Of a DNA stretch of 64,000 nt, positions 8,252 to 17,060 are shown piece by piece. A program made the position numbers and the translations under genes. The stretch is from SHVO01 sp050246995 (GTDB lineage: Bacteria; Pseudomonadota; Alphaproteobacteria; Rhodospirillales; Rhodospirillaceae). The stretch covers positions 1 to 64,000 of the forward strand of contig JBFWVA010000005.1 in NCBI GenBank assembly GCA_050246995.1. Direction: 5' to 3'. Below the pieces are notes generated by a model. It saw only the letters and a program-made list of their open reading frames with translations. It had not been told where the DNA came from and made no database searches. Position 1 is the stretch's first letter; each line of letters opens with the position of its first letter.

Positions 8252-8607
8252 TAAAGTGTTAGGGGTCGAAATTTTGCAACGGTCCGGTGGCAAAAAGGGC
8301 TCACTTTTATACGCTAAAAACGAACCTCATTGCTTTGATATAAAATACCTTTTGGCAAGTTTACTTTCTCTTTGAATTTCGGGCCTAGAATAGGCAGGAT
8401 AAGCGCGGCTGTTTGCAGTTTCCGAACGCCGGACGCAATTTCATTGCTTCATTCGACCCGGTTGGGGGCAACCCGTCGAAAAGCCGAAAGCGTCCAACAA
8501 GAGCGTAAAGCCGGTTTGGAAACGCGAAGGGCTGAGCCCGGAACGATAACAACAATAAGAATACGGCCGGGCCGGATGAACTACGTGTCATCGAGAGAGG
8601 GGACGGC
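8252..8607. other. Intergenic region between pgpA and the M23 peptidase gene
   Basis: About 356 bases with no convincing gene. The part from 8300 to 8400 is clearly AT-rich compared with the flanks and lies between divergent genes, so it most likely holds the promoters for both. On the plus strand AGAGAGGGG just before 8608 is the ribosome site of the peptidase. I see no terminator or RNA gene. Confidence 0.5.
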
Positions 8608-10041
8608 GTGTTTTCAGGTAAACCACACTCGAAATTTGATCCGCAGGACCGCGGCCTAAGCCGCGCGCAGAAACTGCTTCAGCGTTTCTTCCCGGAACGG
8701 CAATTGATTGTCCGTTCGGGCGAGCATATGCGGACTCTCAGACTTTCCACCAACCGTCAGGCTGTGCTCGTCACGGTCGGGATCATCCTTGGCACGTGGA
8801 CGCTGCTGAGCTCCGGCCTGGCGATGAACCATGGCGAGCGCATTCGCGCGAAAAACACCGAGATCAAGGACGCCCGCGTCGGTTACGAGCAATTGCTCGC
8901 GCAAGTCTCGATCTACAAGGAACGTGTAGCTGACCTCACCAAGGACCTGGAAGACAACTACACCAAGTCCCTGACCTTGGCGGAAAAAGAAGTCGAGCTG
9001 ATGAAATCCAAGGCGGGCGCCGAGCCGAGCGCCAAGAAGACTTTGGTTTCCAAGTTCACGACGCGCGCTAAGGAAGCCCTGACGGATCCCGTCGGCGCCC
9101 TCTCCGGCGATTCCGGCAACACCGAACTCGCACTCAGCAAATCAAAGCTTGAGCGCGGCCATGTGGACGACGCGCGCAAGGCGCTTTTGTCCGAACTATC
9201 CGATCTCGAGAAGTCGATGGTGGACGTCGTCGGCCATCACCAGAAGACGCCGTTCATCGCGACCGATAGCCTCGAGCTTCGCCAGGTCGTGCTTCAGCGC
9301 GATCTCGCGGTCTCCGAGCGCGAGAGCCTCACCCAAAAAGTCGCTTCCCTGGAAAACCAGATCCGCGACATGGAGAGCAGCCAACTCTTGCTCTATCACC
9401 GCTTTGCGGAAGCCACGGAAACCAAGATCGCCGACATCGAGACTTCGCTCAGCGTCACGGGGCTCGATGTCGATCTGCTCGTCCAGCGTCAGAAGGGCGG
9501 CAAGGGCCAGGGCGGCCCGCTGATTCCACTGTCCGCGGTGTCGAGCGAATCCGGTCCGCTGAATGAATCGCTTAACCAGTTGAACGCGAATGTCGACCGT
9601 CTGCAGGATCTGCGTGGACTCATGATCCGCCTGCCACTCGATCAACCGGTGAAGAAGTGGGACATGAACTCCGGTTTCGGCGTTCGTAAGGACCCTTTCA
9701 CCGGCTCTTATGCGCAGCATCAGGGTCTCGATATGGGCGCCGACATGCGTGAGCCGATCTTCGCGACCGGCGACGGCAAGGTCACGCACGCCGACTTCGA
9801 CGGCAATTATGGCCGCATGGTCGAGATCGATCATGGAATGGGCCTCATTACCCGCTACGGCCACATGTCGCGTATCCTCGTGAAGGTGGGCGACGTGGTG
9901 AAGCGCGGCGATAATATTGGCCAAATTGGGTGCAGCGGCCGCTGCTCCGGCCCGCACGTTCACTACGAGGTCCAGGTCAACGGACGTCCCGTCAACCCGC
10001 TGAAGTTTCTGAAGGCAGGGAGCAATGTTCTCAAGAACTAA
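8608..10041 (+). CDS. M23-family (LytM-type) peptidoglycan endopeptidase
   Basis: Protein of 477 residues from GTG 8608. It has a short basic cytoplasmic N-terminus, one membrane anchor (about 51-72), a long periplasmic coiled-coil (about 80-280) and a C-terminal M23 domain (about 350-470). The zinc site is complete: H371 and D375 in HQGLD, and the H-x-H pair 450/452 in GPHVHYEVQVNGRPVNP. It should therefore cleave peptide cross-links in the wall rather than act only as an activator. Its last 17 bases overlap a bactofilin gene; membrane M23 peptidases and bactofilins act together in cell-shape control in several bacteria (for example Helicobacter Csd1/CcmA), which makes a localised wall-remodelling role likely. 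Confidence 0.9.
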   Translation: MFSGKPHSKFDPQDRGLSRAQKLLQRFFPERQLIVRSGEHMRTLRLSTNRQAVLVTVGIILGTWTLLSSGLAMNHGERIRAKNTEIKDARVGYEQLLAQVSIYKERVADLTKDLEDNYTKSLTLAEKEVELMKSKAGAEPSAKKTLVSKFTTRAKEALTDPVGALSGDSGNTELALSKSKLERGHVDDARKALLSELSDLEKSMVDVVGHHQKTPFIATDSLELRQVVLQRDLAVSERESLTQKVASLENQIRDMESSQLLLYHRFAEATETKIADIETSLSVTGLDVDLLVQRQKGGKGQGGPLIPLSAVSSESGPLNESLNQLNANVDRLQDLRGLMIRLPLDQPVKKWDMNSGFGVRKDPFTGSYAQHQGLDMGADMREPIFATGDGKVTHADFDGNYGRMVEIDHGMGLITRYGHMSRILVKVGDVVKRGDNIGQIGCSGRCSGPHVHYEVQVNGRPVNPLKFLKAGSNVLKN

Positions 10042-10495
10042 CCCGACCGGAGCGCAGGCTCACGACATCCGCAACGACGGCATCGCCGTGAAAGCGGTCC
10101 CGTCGATCATCAGCTCGGATCTCACCATCGAAGGCAACCTCAATTCGAGCGGTGAGATCCAGGTTGACGGCGTCGTGCACGGCGATATTCGGTGCAAGGC
10201 GTTGATCGTGGGCGTGAAGGGTTCCGTGACCGGTGAAGTCGTCGCGCAAACGGTGCGCATGCACGGCGCCATCAAGGGCATGATCCGAGCGAAAAGCGTG
10301 TTCCTGGCGTCGACCGCCCGTATGGCCGGCGACGTGGAACACGAAAGCCTCGCGATCGAGCCGGGTGCGTACATCGAAGGTCATTGCAAGCGCATTACAG
10401 AAACCGCGGCGGGCGGCGTAATGGATGTGAACCGCATCGTGGCTCCGGCGCGTGTTGCCAGCCTCGGCAAACCGGCAATCGTCGGTGCGGGCTAG
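10025..10495 (+). CDS. Bactofilin (polymer-forming cytoskeletal protein)
   Basis: Protein of 156 residues with a central beta-helical DUF583/bactofilin domain (about 35-125). It is made of short repeated turns such as GEIQVDGVVHGDI, GSVTGEV and GAIKGMIRAKSV. The ends are disordered. Bactofilins polymerise without nucleotide into filaments under the inner membrane and recruit wall enzymes. It starts inside the 3' end of the M23 peptidase gene, so translation of the two is coupled. The predicted ATG at 10025 is the first in-frame one; no other start fits better. Confidence 0.92.
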   Translation: MFSRTNPTGAQAHDIRNDGIAVKAVPSIISSDLTIEGNLNSSGEIQVDGVVHGDIRCKALIVGVKGSVTGEVVAQTVRMHGAIKGMIRAKSVFLASTARMAGDVEHESLAIEPGAYIEGHCKRITETAAGGVMDVNRIVAPARVASLGKPAIVGAG

Positions 10496-10579
10496 AAGAA
10501 CAGGAACGACACCCCTGGATACTCGCACCCCGCGGGCGCAAGGATGACAAGCGGGGAGTGAGGCAAACGAAGAGTGTTT

Positions 10580-12748
10580 TTACTCCCGCCTTGCCAACTC
10601 GGCTTCGAGGTCGGCGCCGATCTGCTTGGTATCGCTAAGCATCGCGCGGTACACCATGACGTTCTCCATCACGCGCTGGACATAAGTGCGCGTTTCGGAG
10701 AACGGTATTTGCTCCACCCAATCGACGGCATCGACGGACGGGTCGCGCGGATCTCCGAATTGACGAGACCACGCGCGTGGACGGCTGGGGCCCGCGTTAT
10801 AGGCGGCGGCCGCCATGATGTACGAACCGCCGAAGCTTCTGACGAGGGAGTCGAGATAAGAAGCGCCAAGCTGGATGTTGTAGGAACCGTCCGACGTAAG
10901 GCGTCTGCGGTCGAACTTCAGCTTGTTGGCACGGGCAACCGCGGTCGCCGTCGGCGGCATCAGCTGCATCAGCCCGCGTGCGCCGACCGGGCTTTGCGCC
11001 GCGACGTCGAAGTTGCTCTCCTGGCGCGTGATGGCGAGCACCAGTGCGCGTTCGGGCGCCGCCGGATATTTGAAACCCGGGACCGGATAGCCATGTTCAA
11101 GCAGGACGAATTTGTCGCGGGCGGACTGGCGCGCGATGACGACGCCAAGATCCGGCCGCTTGTGGCGGCTGACGATTTCGGCAACCATCTCGCGGTCGGC
11201 GGCGAGATCTGACGCGTCAGCGAGCGCTACTGCAAAAGCGCGCTGATAAGGTTTAGCATCGACCTCGAGCAGCATGCGCAAGGCCGAGGTCAGCTCACGG
11301 GCATTGAATGCGGTGCGTTCCTCGGCGGTGGGAACCGGGTCTTGCGGCAATTGGGGTGCGGGCCCCCCCTTCAGCCGCGAGAAGGAAAGTTGTCCGTAGA
11401 AGGTGGTAGGGTAGGCCGCGGCGCGTGTGTACCATTCGTTGGCAAGATCGGCACGGCCGAGGAATTCCATCGTGCGGCCGACCCAATAGGCGCCCTTCGC
11501 GATGCTGAGCGGCATCTGCACGGTGTCGTAAACCTTCTCGAAGTGCGGCAGCGCGGCTTCGCCGTCTTTCAAGAACCGCAACGCGATCCAGCCGGCCAGC
11601 CATTCGGCTTCGGAGACACTTAAGGCGTCCGTCGCGCCATGAAGCCGGGCGAGGCGATAAGCTTCAGTGATGAAACCTTTCGTCAGGGCGTCGCGCGCGA
11701 GGATGTGGCGCTCACGCCACCACAAATCCGGGCGCGGGGAATTCAATGGATATTCGGGGATCAGGGCGCGCGCTTCATCATCGTTGCCGCGGGCGCGGCG
11801 CCACTGAATACGATTGAAGATGAGGCCTGGATCGTTCTCGAGCGACTGCGGGACGGCGGCGACCGCCGCTTCCACGTTTTTCGTCGACCCGATCAGCGCG
11901 ATACGCGCCTTCGCGACTTTGGCGTAATCATCGCTGAGGCGCGGCATCAGGCGTTCAGCGGCGGTGGTCTGTTCCGTATAAAGGATGGTGTCGACGCGCG
12001 CGCGGTGATCATCCGGCGTCAGCACCGCCCCGAAATCGCGCAGGAACTCACTTTCCTCGGTACGGTCGAAACTGCCGGAGCGCCACACTTCGCGGGCCAG
12101 CGCGTCGGCCTCGGCGGTTTTGCCTTGGAGGCGGAGCGCGCGCGCGTAGGCAACCTTTCCGTCCGTGGTGAGCGGCGGATACTTCGCGAACCACTCGGTT
12201 ATGGCGCCGACAGAAACATTGTCGTCGATGGAGGCCTCGGCCTGGCGCCGCATTTCGGCGGACGACGGCCAATCCGGGTGGGCGGTCAAAAATGATGTGC
12301 GCTCTAGGAAACCCACATGCTGACCCGGTTCACGGATATAGGCCCACTCGATGATTTTGGCGACGAGAGGATTGTTCGCGCGCCCCGCGGCCTGGCGGGC
12401 GGCGGACCATTGGCGTTTGCCCGCGGCCTTGATGGCTTGGCTGAGAAGGTCGCGATCGCGCGCGGACAGAACGCGCGGCTCGGCCGAGCCTGTGGACGCG
12501 GCGGCCGGTTGGGAGGACGGCGGCGAATAGATCGGCGCGGCGCGCTCTGGGACCGGCGGTTTGGGAAGCGGCAGGATTTGGGGCGCGGCGGGTTTGGCCC
12601 CGCTCGTCTTCGCGGACGTGGTCTGACCCAGCGCTTGCGCGGACAGGAAGGCCGCGGCGAGGCCTGAAAAAACACACGCCATCGCGGCGCGCCGGATCCG
12701 GCGCCCGGATGGTGCGCGGTCAATCTTCGTAAAAAGCGATGCTACCAT
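10580..12748 (-). CDS. Soluble lytic murein transglycosylase (Slt70-like)
   Basis: Exported protein of about 722 residues that cleaves the MurNAc-GlcNAc bond of peptidoglycan to form 1,6-anhydro ends. The N-terminus has a basic stretch and signal sequence (cleavage near ALGQ), then a Pro/Ala-rich linker, a long alpha-superhelical region of TPR-like repeats, and a C-terminal lysozyme-like SLT domain. The catalytic Glu is in ITRQESNFD, followed by GARGLMQLMPPTA and AAYNAGP. I start at ATG 12748. The open frame continues upstream to 12883, but that would run into the dapA promoter region; ATG 12682 is a shorter alternative. It is divergent from dapA. Confidence 0.9.
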   Translation of the reverse strand: MVASLFTKIDRAPSGRRIRRAAMACVFSGLAAAFLSAQALGQTTSAKTSGAKPAAPQILPLPKPPVPERAAPIYSPPSSQPAAASTGSAEPRVLSARDRDLLSQAIKAAGKRQWSAARQAAGRANNPLVAKIIEWAYIREPGQHVGFLERTSFLTAHPDWPSSAEMRRQAEASIDDNVSVGAITEWFAKYPPLTTDGKVAYARALRLQGKTAEADALAREVWRSGSFDRTEESEFLRDFGAVLTPDDHRARVDTILYTEQTTAAERLMPRLSDDYAKVAKARIALIGSTKNVEAAVAAVPQSLENDPGLIFNRIQWRRARGNDDEARALIPEYPLNSPRPDLWWRERHILARDALTKGFITEAYRLARLHGATDALSVSEAEWLAGWIALRFLKDGEAALPHFEKVYDTVQMPLSIAKGAYWVGRTMEFLGRADLANEWYTRAAAYPTTFYGQLSFSRLKGGPAPQLPQDPVPTAEERTAFNARELTSALRMLLEVDAKPYQRAFAVALADASDLAADREMVAEIVSRHKRPDLGVVIARQSARDKFVLLEHGYPVPGFKYPAAPERALVLAITRQESNFDVAAQSPVGARGLMQLMPPTATAVARANKLKFDRRRLTSDGSYNIQLGASYLDSLVRSFGGSYIMAAAAYNAGPSRPRAWSRQFGDPRDPSVDAVDWVEQIPFSETRTYVQRVMENVMVYRAMLSDTKQIGADLEAELARRE

Positions 12749-12845
12749 ATCCGCGTCTGTTGTCTTACGCGGACGCCGAGACGTCAAGTAAATGCAGGGG
12801 TTCCAGGGCATTACGTGTGCGCAAGGCGCGGGAATCCCTGGGTTC

Positions 12846-12873
12846 TTGTCGCCCCGGACGTCTGTGATAATGT
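12846..12873 (+). promoter_or_regulatory. Candidate promoter of dapA
   Basis: TTGTCG (12846-12851) and TAATGT (12868-12873) spaced by 16 bases, about 50 bases upstream of the dapA start. Judged by eye. Confidence 0.35.
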
Positions 12874-12924
12874 CCGGCCTCATTCAGGACGGTAACAGCC
12901 GTCTCACTTGCTAGGAGCTTTAAG

Positions 12925-13800
12925 ATGTTCCGCGGTTCCATCACGGCCCTCATTACCCCCTTCAAGAAGGGCGCCGTCGACGAGAAGGCCTATCAGGACT
13001 TCATCGAATGGCAGATCAAGGAGGGTAGCCATGGGTTCGTGCCGTGCGGAACGACGGGTGAGTCTCCGACCCTGTCACACGACGAGCATAACCGCGTGAT
13101 CGAGCTTTGCGTCGAAGTCGCCAAGGGCCGGGTTCCAGTCATCGCCGGCACGGGGTCAAACTCGACCGAAGAAGCCATCCAGCTGACCAAGCATGCCAAG
13201 AAAGCCGGGGCGGACGCCGCCCTCGTGGTCACGCCGTACTATAACAAGCCGACCCAGGAAGGCATGTATCAGCACTACATGGCGATCGCGAACGCCGTCG
13301 ATCTGCCGATCATCATCTACAACATTCCGGGCCGCAGCGTGATCGACATGTCGATCGAGACGATGGCCAGATTGTCCGCCCACAATAACATTGTCGGTGT
13401 GAAGGATGCGACGAACGACCTGATGCGCCCGATCCGCTCCCGTTTGGAGTTCGGCGAGGACTTCTGCCACCTGTCCGGCGAAGATGGAACCGCTGTCGCG
13501 TTTCTCGCGCATGGCGGGCGAGGCTGTATTTCCGTGACCGCTAACATCGCGCCGCGCCTGTGCGCGCAGTTACAGGACGCTTGGCACCTCGGCGCCTATG
13601 ACGACGTATTCCGCATCCGCGATGTGCTGTCGCCGGTCCATGACGCCATGTTCGTGGAGACCAACCCCACCCCGGTTAAGTTCGCCGCCAGCCTGCTCGG
13701 CAAGTGCGATCCGGACGTCCGGTTGCCCCTGGTGCCGCTGTCGATGAAGGCCAAGGCCCGGGTGGAAGAGGCTATGCGGGGAGCGGGGCTCCTGAATTAG
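12925..13800 (+). CDS. dapA: 4-hydroxy-tetrahydrodipicolinate synthase
   Basis: Enzyme of 291 residues condensing pyruvate with aspartate semialdehyde, the first committed step to diaminopimelate and lysine, in the cytoplasm. The family residues are present: GTTGE around 42-46, Y132 in IIYNIPGR and the Schiff-base lysine K160 in VGVKDAT. Length matches the family. A TAGGAG ribosome site lies 8 bases before ATG 12925. smpB follows 51 bases downstream on the same strand, as commonly found in alphaproteobacteria, and the divergent transglycosylase upstream also serves peptidoglycan metabolism. Confidence 0.97.
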   Translation: MFRGSITALITPFKKGAVDEKAYQDFIEWQIKEGSHGFVPCGTTGESPTLSHDEHNRVIELCVEVAKGRVPVIAGTGSNSTEEAIQLTKHAKKAGADAALVVTPYYNKPTQEGMYQHYMAIANAVDLPIIIYNIPGRSVIDMSIETMARLSAHNNIVGVKDATNDLMRPIRSRLEFGEDFCHLSGEDGTAVAFLAHGGRGCISVTANIAPRLCAQLQDAWHLGAYDDVFRIRDVLSPVHDAMFVETNPTPVKFAASLLGKCDPDVRLPLVPLSMKAKARVEEAMRGAGLLN

Positions 13801-13851
13801 GGCTTTTGGTCAACTTTTGACCAAACGGCCTTTCGTCCCTACATATAAGGC

Positions 13852-14322
13852 ATGGCCAAAGAACTGATCTCCCACGGCGGCGTTGCGCAGAACCGCAAGG
13901 CGCGCCGCGATTATTCTATCGAGGACACCATCGACGCCGGCATCGTGCTGACCGGCAGCGAAGTAAAATCGCTGCGCCATGGCCGCTGCACGCTGACCGA
14001 AGCCTTTGCCCAGGTCTATGACGGCGAGATCTTCCTCGTGAACTGCCATATCCCGACTTACGAGGGCGCCAGCCATTTCCAGCATGATGAGAAGCGGAAA
14101 CGCAAACTTTTGGTGAAGCGCAAGGAAGTCGACCAGATCATGGCCGCGATCGGCCGCAAGGGGATGACGGTCGTGCCGCTCAGCCTCTATTTCAACGACC
14201 GTGGTTTGGCGAAAGTGCAGCTCGGCCTCGCCAAGGGTAAGAACAGCATCGACCGCCGCGACGACATCAAGAAGCGGGAGTGGGAGCGCGAACAATCGCG
14301 CATCATGCGCGCGAAAGGCTAA
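13852..14322 (+). CDS. smpB: SsrA-binding protein SmpB
   Basis: RNA-binding protein of 156 residues required for tmRNA to enter stalled ribosomes during trans-translation. The OB-fold core shows AQNRKARRDYSIEDTIDAGI, GSEVKSLR and YFNDRGLAKVQLGLAKGK, and the C-terminal basic tail (DRRDDIKKREWEREQSRIM) that enters the decoding centre is intact. Length is normal. No tmRNA gene is seen nearby. Confidence 0.97.
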   Translation: MAKELISHGGVAQNRKARRDYSIEDTIDAGIVLTGSEVKSLRHGRCTLTEAFAQVYDGEIFLVNCHIPTYEGASHFQHDEKRKRKLLVKRKEVDQIMAAIGRKGMTVVPLSLYFNDRGLAKVQLGLAKGKNSIDRRDDIKKREWEREQSRIMRAKG

Positions 14323-14327
14323 CAGCC

Positions 14328-15002
14328 ATGAGCGATACCGACAGCGACACGGGCGACGGCCCGCAGGGCGTCAAAGAAAAACTGATCCGTACCAAGGAAC
14401 AGTGGGCGAAGACCGGCCGAGGGCTTACCGGCGTCACTGCCCCGCCGCAGGATCGCCGGCCTCCCGGTCAGCGCGTCACCGAAGATTTTCCGGTCCTCGA
14501 TCTCGGGATTCAACCCAATCTCAGTCAGGCGGAGTGGAGCCTCACGGTCGGCGGGCGTGTGACCAATACCATCAAATGGGATTGGACGGCGCTGACGGCA
14601 CAGCCGCAAGTCACGCTCACGAACGACATTCATTGTGTCACGACCTGGTCGCGTTACGACAACGAATGGAAGGGTGTGGCTATGCGCACCCTTCTTGAGC
14701 AGGTAAAGCCGCTGCCCAGCGCGAAGTTCCTGATGCTCAAAAGCTTTGACGGCTATTCAACGAACGTGCCGCTGGCCGATGTCGACCGCGACGAGGTCCT
14801 GATCGCGCATACCTGGCAAGGCAAGCCTTTGGCCAAGGAGCATGGCGGCCCGGTACGCCTGGTCGTTCCGCATTTGTATTTTTGGAAAAGCGCCAAGTGG
14901 CTGCGCCACATCACTTTTATGGACCAAGATCAGCCTGGATATTGGGAAGCGCGCGGGTATCATATGCGCGGTGATCCGTGGAAGGAGCAACGTTATGGCT
15001 AA
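14328..15002 (+). CDS. Sulfite-oxidase-like molybdenum oxidoreductase
   Basis: Protein of 224 residues carrying an oxidoreductase molybdopterin-binding domain. The molybdenum-ligating cysteine is C103 in NDIHCVTTWSRYDN, followed by downstream motifs SFDGYSTNVPL and GGPVRLVVPHLYFWKSAKW. Members accept Mo-MPT but the substrate of this compact form (YuiH-like, without dimerisation or haem domain) is not established. I start it at ATG 14328, since the longer frame from 14280 overlaps smpB. No signal peptide is visible, so it is probably cytoplasmic. Its stop overlaps the start of a glutathione peroxidase gene by 8 bases, hinting at a shared role in redox repair. Confidence 0.85.
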   Translation: MSDTDSDTGDGPQGVKEKLIRTKEQWAKTGRGLTGVTAPPQDRRPPGQRVTEDFPVLDLGIQPNLSQAEWSLTVGGRVTNTIKWDWTALTAQPQVTLTNDIHCVTTWSRYDNEWKGVAMRTLLEQVKPLPSAKFLMLKSFDGYSTNVPLADVDRDEVLIAHTWQGKPLAKEHGGPVRLVVPHLYFWKSAKWLRHITFMDQDQPGYWEARGYHMRGDPWKEQRYG

Positions 15003-15549
15003 GACGATGCTGAAGACGATCCTGGCGGCTGCGTTTGCCGCTGCGATGATGGGAGGCCCGGCAATGGCGGAAACAGCTCACGACTTCGTCTTCGAAAAGC
15101 TCGAAGGCGGTAAGCTCGATATGTCGCAGTACAAGGGCAAAGCCGTGCTGGTCGTCAATACCGCCTCGTTCTGCGGCTACACGCCGCAATACGAAGGGCT
15201 CGAGAGTCTGTGGAAGTCCTACAAGGACAAGGGGCTCGTCGTGCTCGGCGTGCCGGCCAATAATTTTGGTTCGCAGGAGCCGGGCTCATCGGCCGAGATC
15301 AAAACCTTCTGCGAGGCCAATTACGCGGTCGATTTCCCAATGACCGAGAAGGTGGATGTCGTCGGCGGCGGCGCACACCCTTTCTACAAGTGGGCGAAAG
15401 CAACTCTCGGCGAAAGCAATACGCCGAAGTGGAACTTCCATAAGTACCTTGTGAACACCAAGGGTGAGCTGGTCGCCGCGTTCCCGAGTGCGGTGAAACC
15501 CGAAAGCGCGGAGATCAAAGCCGCGGTCGATAAGGCTCTCGCGAAGTGA
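14995..15549 (+). CDS. Exported glutathione-peroxidase-family protein
   Basis: Thiol peroxidase of 184 residues with a signal peptide (cleavage near AMAE). The catalytic triad of the family is present: C60 in NTASFCGYTPQY, Q94 in NNFGSQEPG and W146 in PKWNFHKYLV. The nucleophile is cysteine, not selenocysteine, so it most likely uses thioredoxin-like donors to reduce peroxides. Because of the signal peptide it should act in the periplasm, which is less usual for this family. Start ATG 14995 has a GGAAGGAG ribosome site; the open frame extends far upstream inside the preceding gene but that part is not coding. Confidence 0.9.
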   Translation: MAKTMLKTILAAAFAAAMMGGPAMAETAHDFVFEKLEGGKLDMSQYKGKAVLVVNTASFCGYTPQYEGLESLWKSYKDKGLVVLGVPANNFGSQEPGSSAEIKTFCEANYAVDFPMTEKVDVVGGGAHPFYKWAKATLGESNTPKWNFHKYLVNTKGELVAAFPSAVKPESAEIKAAVDKALAK

Positions 15550-15552
15550 TTT

Positions 15553-16335
15553 TTAGCGGTACGCCGCGATGCGGGCGGCCGGCTTGAAGCCGAGCCGTTC
15601 GTACGCGGCGCGTCCTGCTTCCGGGGTCTGTAGGCTTGCTAGGCGCAGGCCTGCCTTCTTGGCATCCTTCAGCGCTGCGATCATCAATCCGGCCGTGTAG
15701 CCTTTACCGCGGAATGCTGCGGGCGAACCCATCGCGTAGAAGTTCAAAATGCCGTGGGCGCTGAACGCCTCGAGCACGGCCGCCGGCTCGTTGCCGACGT
15801 AGCCGATATACAAGCGCAGCGGCGACGCCGGCGCGATAATGGCTTCCTTGGTGTCCGTGTAGAATGTCTTGATGGTTTCATCACCGGCCGTCGCGGTGGT
15901 GAGGACGTCGGCGAATTGTTCGACCTGCGCGGCATTCGCCACACGCTTGACGTCGAGGCCGCTGGGAATCGTGCCGGGGATGTTCACGGTGTCGAGCGAC
16001 ATCGCCATCACCCACTCGTCGCCGGGGCTGGCAAGGCCGAAGCCCTTCAACGTCGGCTCCATTGCGCCGTGGCCGGAGAGGGGGCCGATGATCCATGTGA
16101 AGGGGATCTTTTTGCTCTGAAAATGCTTGATCGCCGCCTCGACACGATCGGCGCCAAAGCGCGGATGAAGCGAGCACTTGCCGATGGTGTTGAAGGTGGC
16201 GTTGGGGAGCCCGGAATCGACCAGCAAGAGATCCGAAGTTTCCTCGACCGTGGAATCCTTGCGCGCTTTCGGCAGGAAAGCCGCGCGATCCCACAGGTTA
16301 GCTTCGAACGCTTTTAAAATAGCCCCGCGATCCAT
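15553..16335 (-). CDS. GNAT-family N-acetyltransferase
   Basis: Protein of 260 residues. The C-terminal half is a GNAT domain: the acetyl-CoA-binding loop reads FRGKGYTAGLMIAAL (close to the R/Q-x-x-G-x-G/A rule), followed by AYERLGFKPAARIAAY at the end. The N-terminal half (about 1-120) looks like a second, degenerate GNAT-like domain, with SGLPNATFNTI and LSGHGAMEPTLKGFGL. Tandem GNAT proteins of this layout acetylate small molecules or antibiotics, but the substrate is not predictable. It converges with the glutathione peroxidase gene with only 3 bases between the stops. Confidence 0.8.
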   Translation of the reverse strand: MDRGAILKAFEANLWDRAAFLPKARKDSTVEETSDLLLVDSGLPNATFNTIGKCSLHPRFGADRVEAAIKHFQSKKIPFTWIIGPLSGHGAMEPTLKGFGLASPGDEWVMAMSLDTVNIPGTIPSGLDVKRVANAAQVEQFADVLTTATAGDETIKTFYTDTKEAIIAPASPLRLYIGYVGNEPAAVLEAFSAHGILNFYAMGSPAAFRGKGYTAGLMIAALKDAKKAGLRLASLQTPEAGRAAYERLGFKPAARIAAYR

Positions 16336-16406
16336 GACGTACTCTTACCATTCCCATCCAAGGTGAGCGTCCGGGGTTAAATACACCTGGAGTTATTAAG
16401 CACACC

Positions 16407-17051
16407 CTAAGCCGTTCGATTAATTGCGTTTATGGCCTGGTTCAAGGCGCCATGGAACATGGCTTCGGTTAGGACGCCCGTGTTCACATTATAGCGGGAG
16501 CAGTGATAGGAATCCGTCATGGATAGTTTTTTATCGAAACTATGTACCACGCCATGGCCAAACGGATAAGCGGCCTTGCGCAGGCCCAAAGTTGACAGAA
16601 CGGCGTCGTGCGCGATGCGTCCGAGCACCAAAATCGACGTCAAACGGGGCATCGAGGCGATTTCGGACACCAAAAACTGACGGCAGGTCTTCTGTTCGAG
16701 GGGGGTTGGCTTGTTTTCAGGCGGAACACAGCGCACCGCGTTGGTGATCCGCGTGTCGACAAGCCTCAGCCCGTCGTCAATGGACACGCCATAAACACCT
16801 TTGGCCCGTCCGAACTTGATAAGGCTCGGGTAGAGGAGCTCGCCCGCATAGTCGCCTGTGAACGGGCGGCCGGTGCGGTTTGCGCCGCGCAGGCCGGGCG
16901 CAAGCCCCACGACGAGCATGCGCGCGTCCAGCTCCCCGAAGGCTGGCACGGGATCATTGTGCCAGTCGGGGAAAGCGGCGCGGTTGGTTTGGCGGAATTC
17001 AGCCAGCCGTGGGCATAGCTGGCAGTCCTTAGGCGGGGTATCGAGCGGCAT
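16407..17051 (-). CDS. Family 5 uracil-DNA glycosylase
   Basis: DNA repair glycosylase of 214 residues that removes uracil and other deaminated bases. Motif 1 is GLAPGLRGANRTGRPFTGD (about 49-67), diagnostic of the family-5 (UDGb) type that lacks the polar catalytic Asp/Asn of classical UDG. The late motif is HCSRYNVNTGVLT. Cysteines at positions 10 and 13 (CQLCPRL), plus those in NAVRCVPP and EQKTCRQF, fit the four ligands of the [4Fe-4S] cluster of this group. It is encoded just downstream of the NYN-domain gene on the same strand, with 9 bases between. Confidence 0.92.
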   Translation of the reverse strand: MPLDTPPKDCQLCPRLAEFRQTNRAAFPDWHNDPVPAFGELDARMLVVGLAPGLRGANRTGRPFTGDYAGELLYPSLIKFGRAKGVYGVSIDDGLRLVDTRITNAVRCVPPENKPTPLEQKTCRQFLVSEIASMPRLTSILVLGRIAHDAVLSTLGLRKAAYPFGHGVVHSFDKKLSMTDSYHCSRYNVNTGVLTEAMFHGALNQAINAINRTA

Positions 17052-17060
17052 AGAGGGCTG

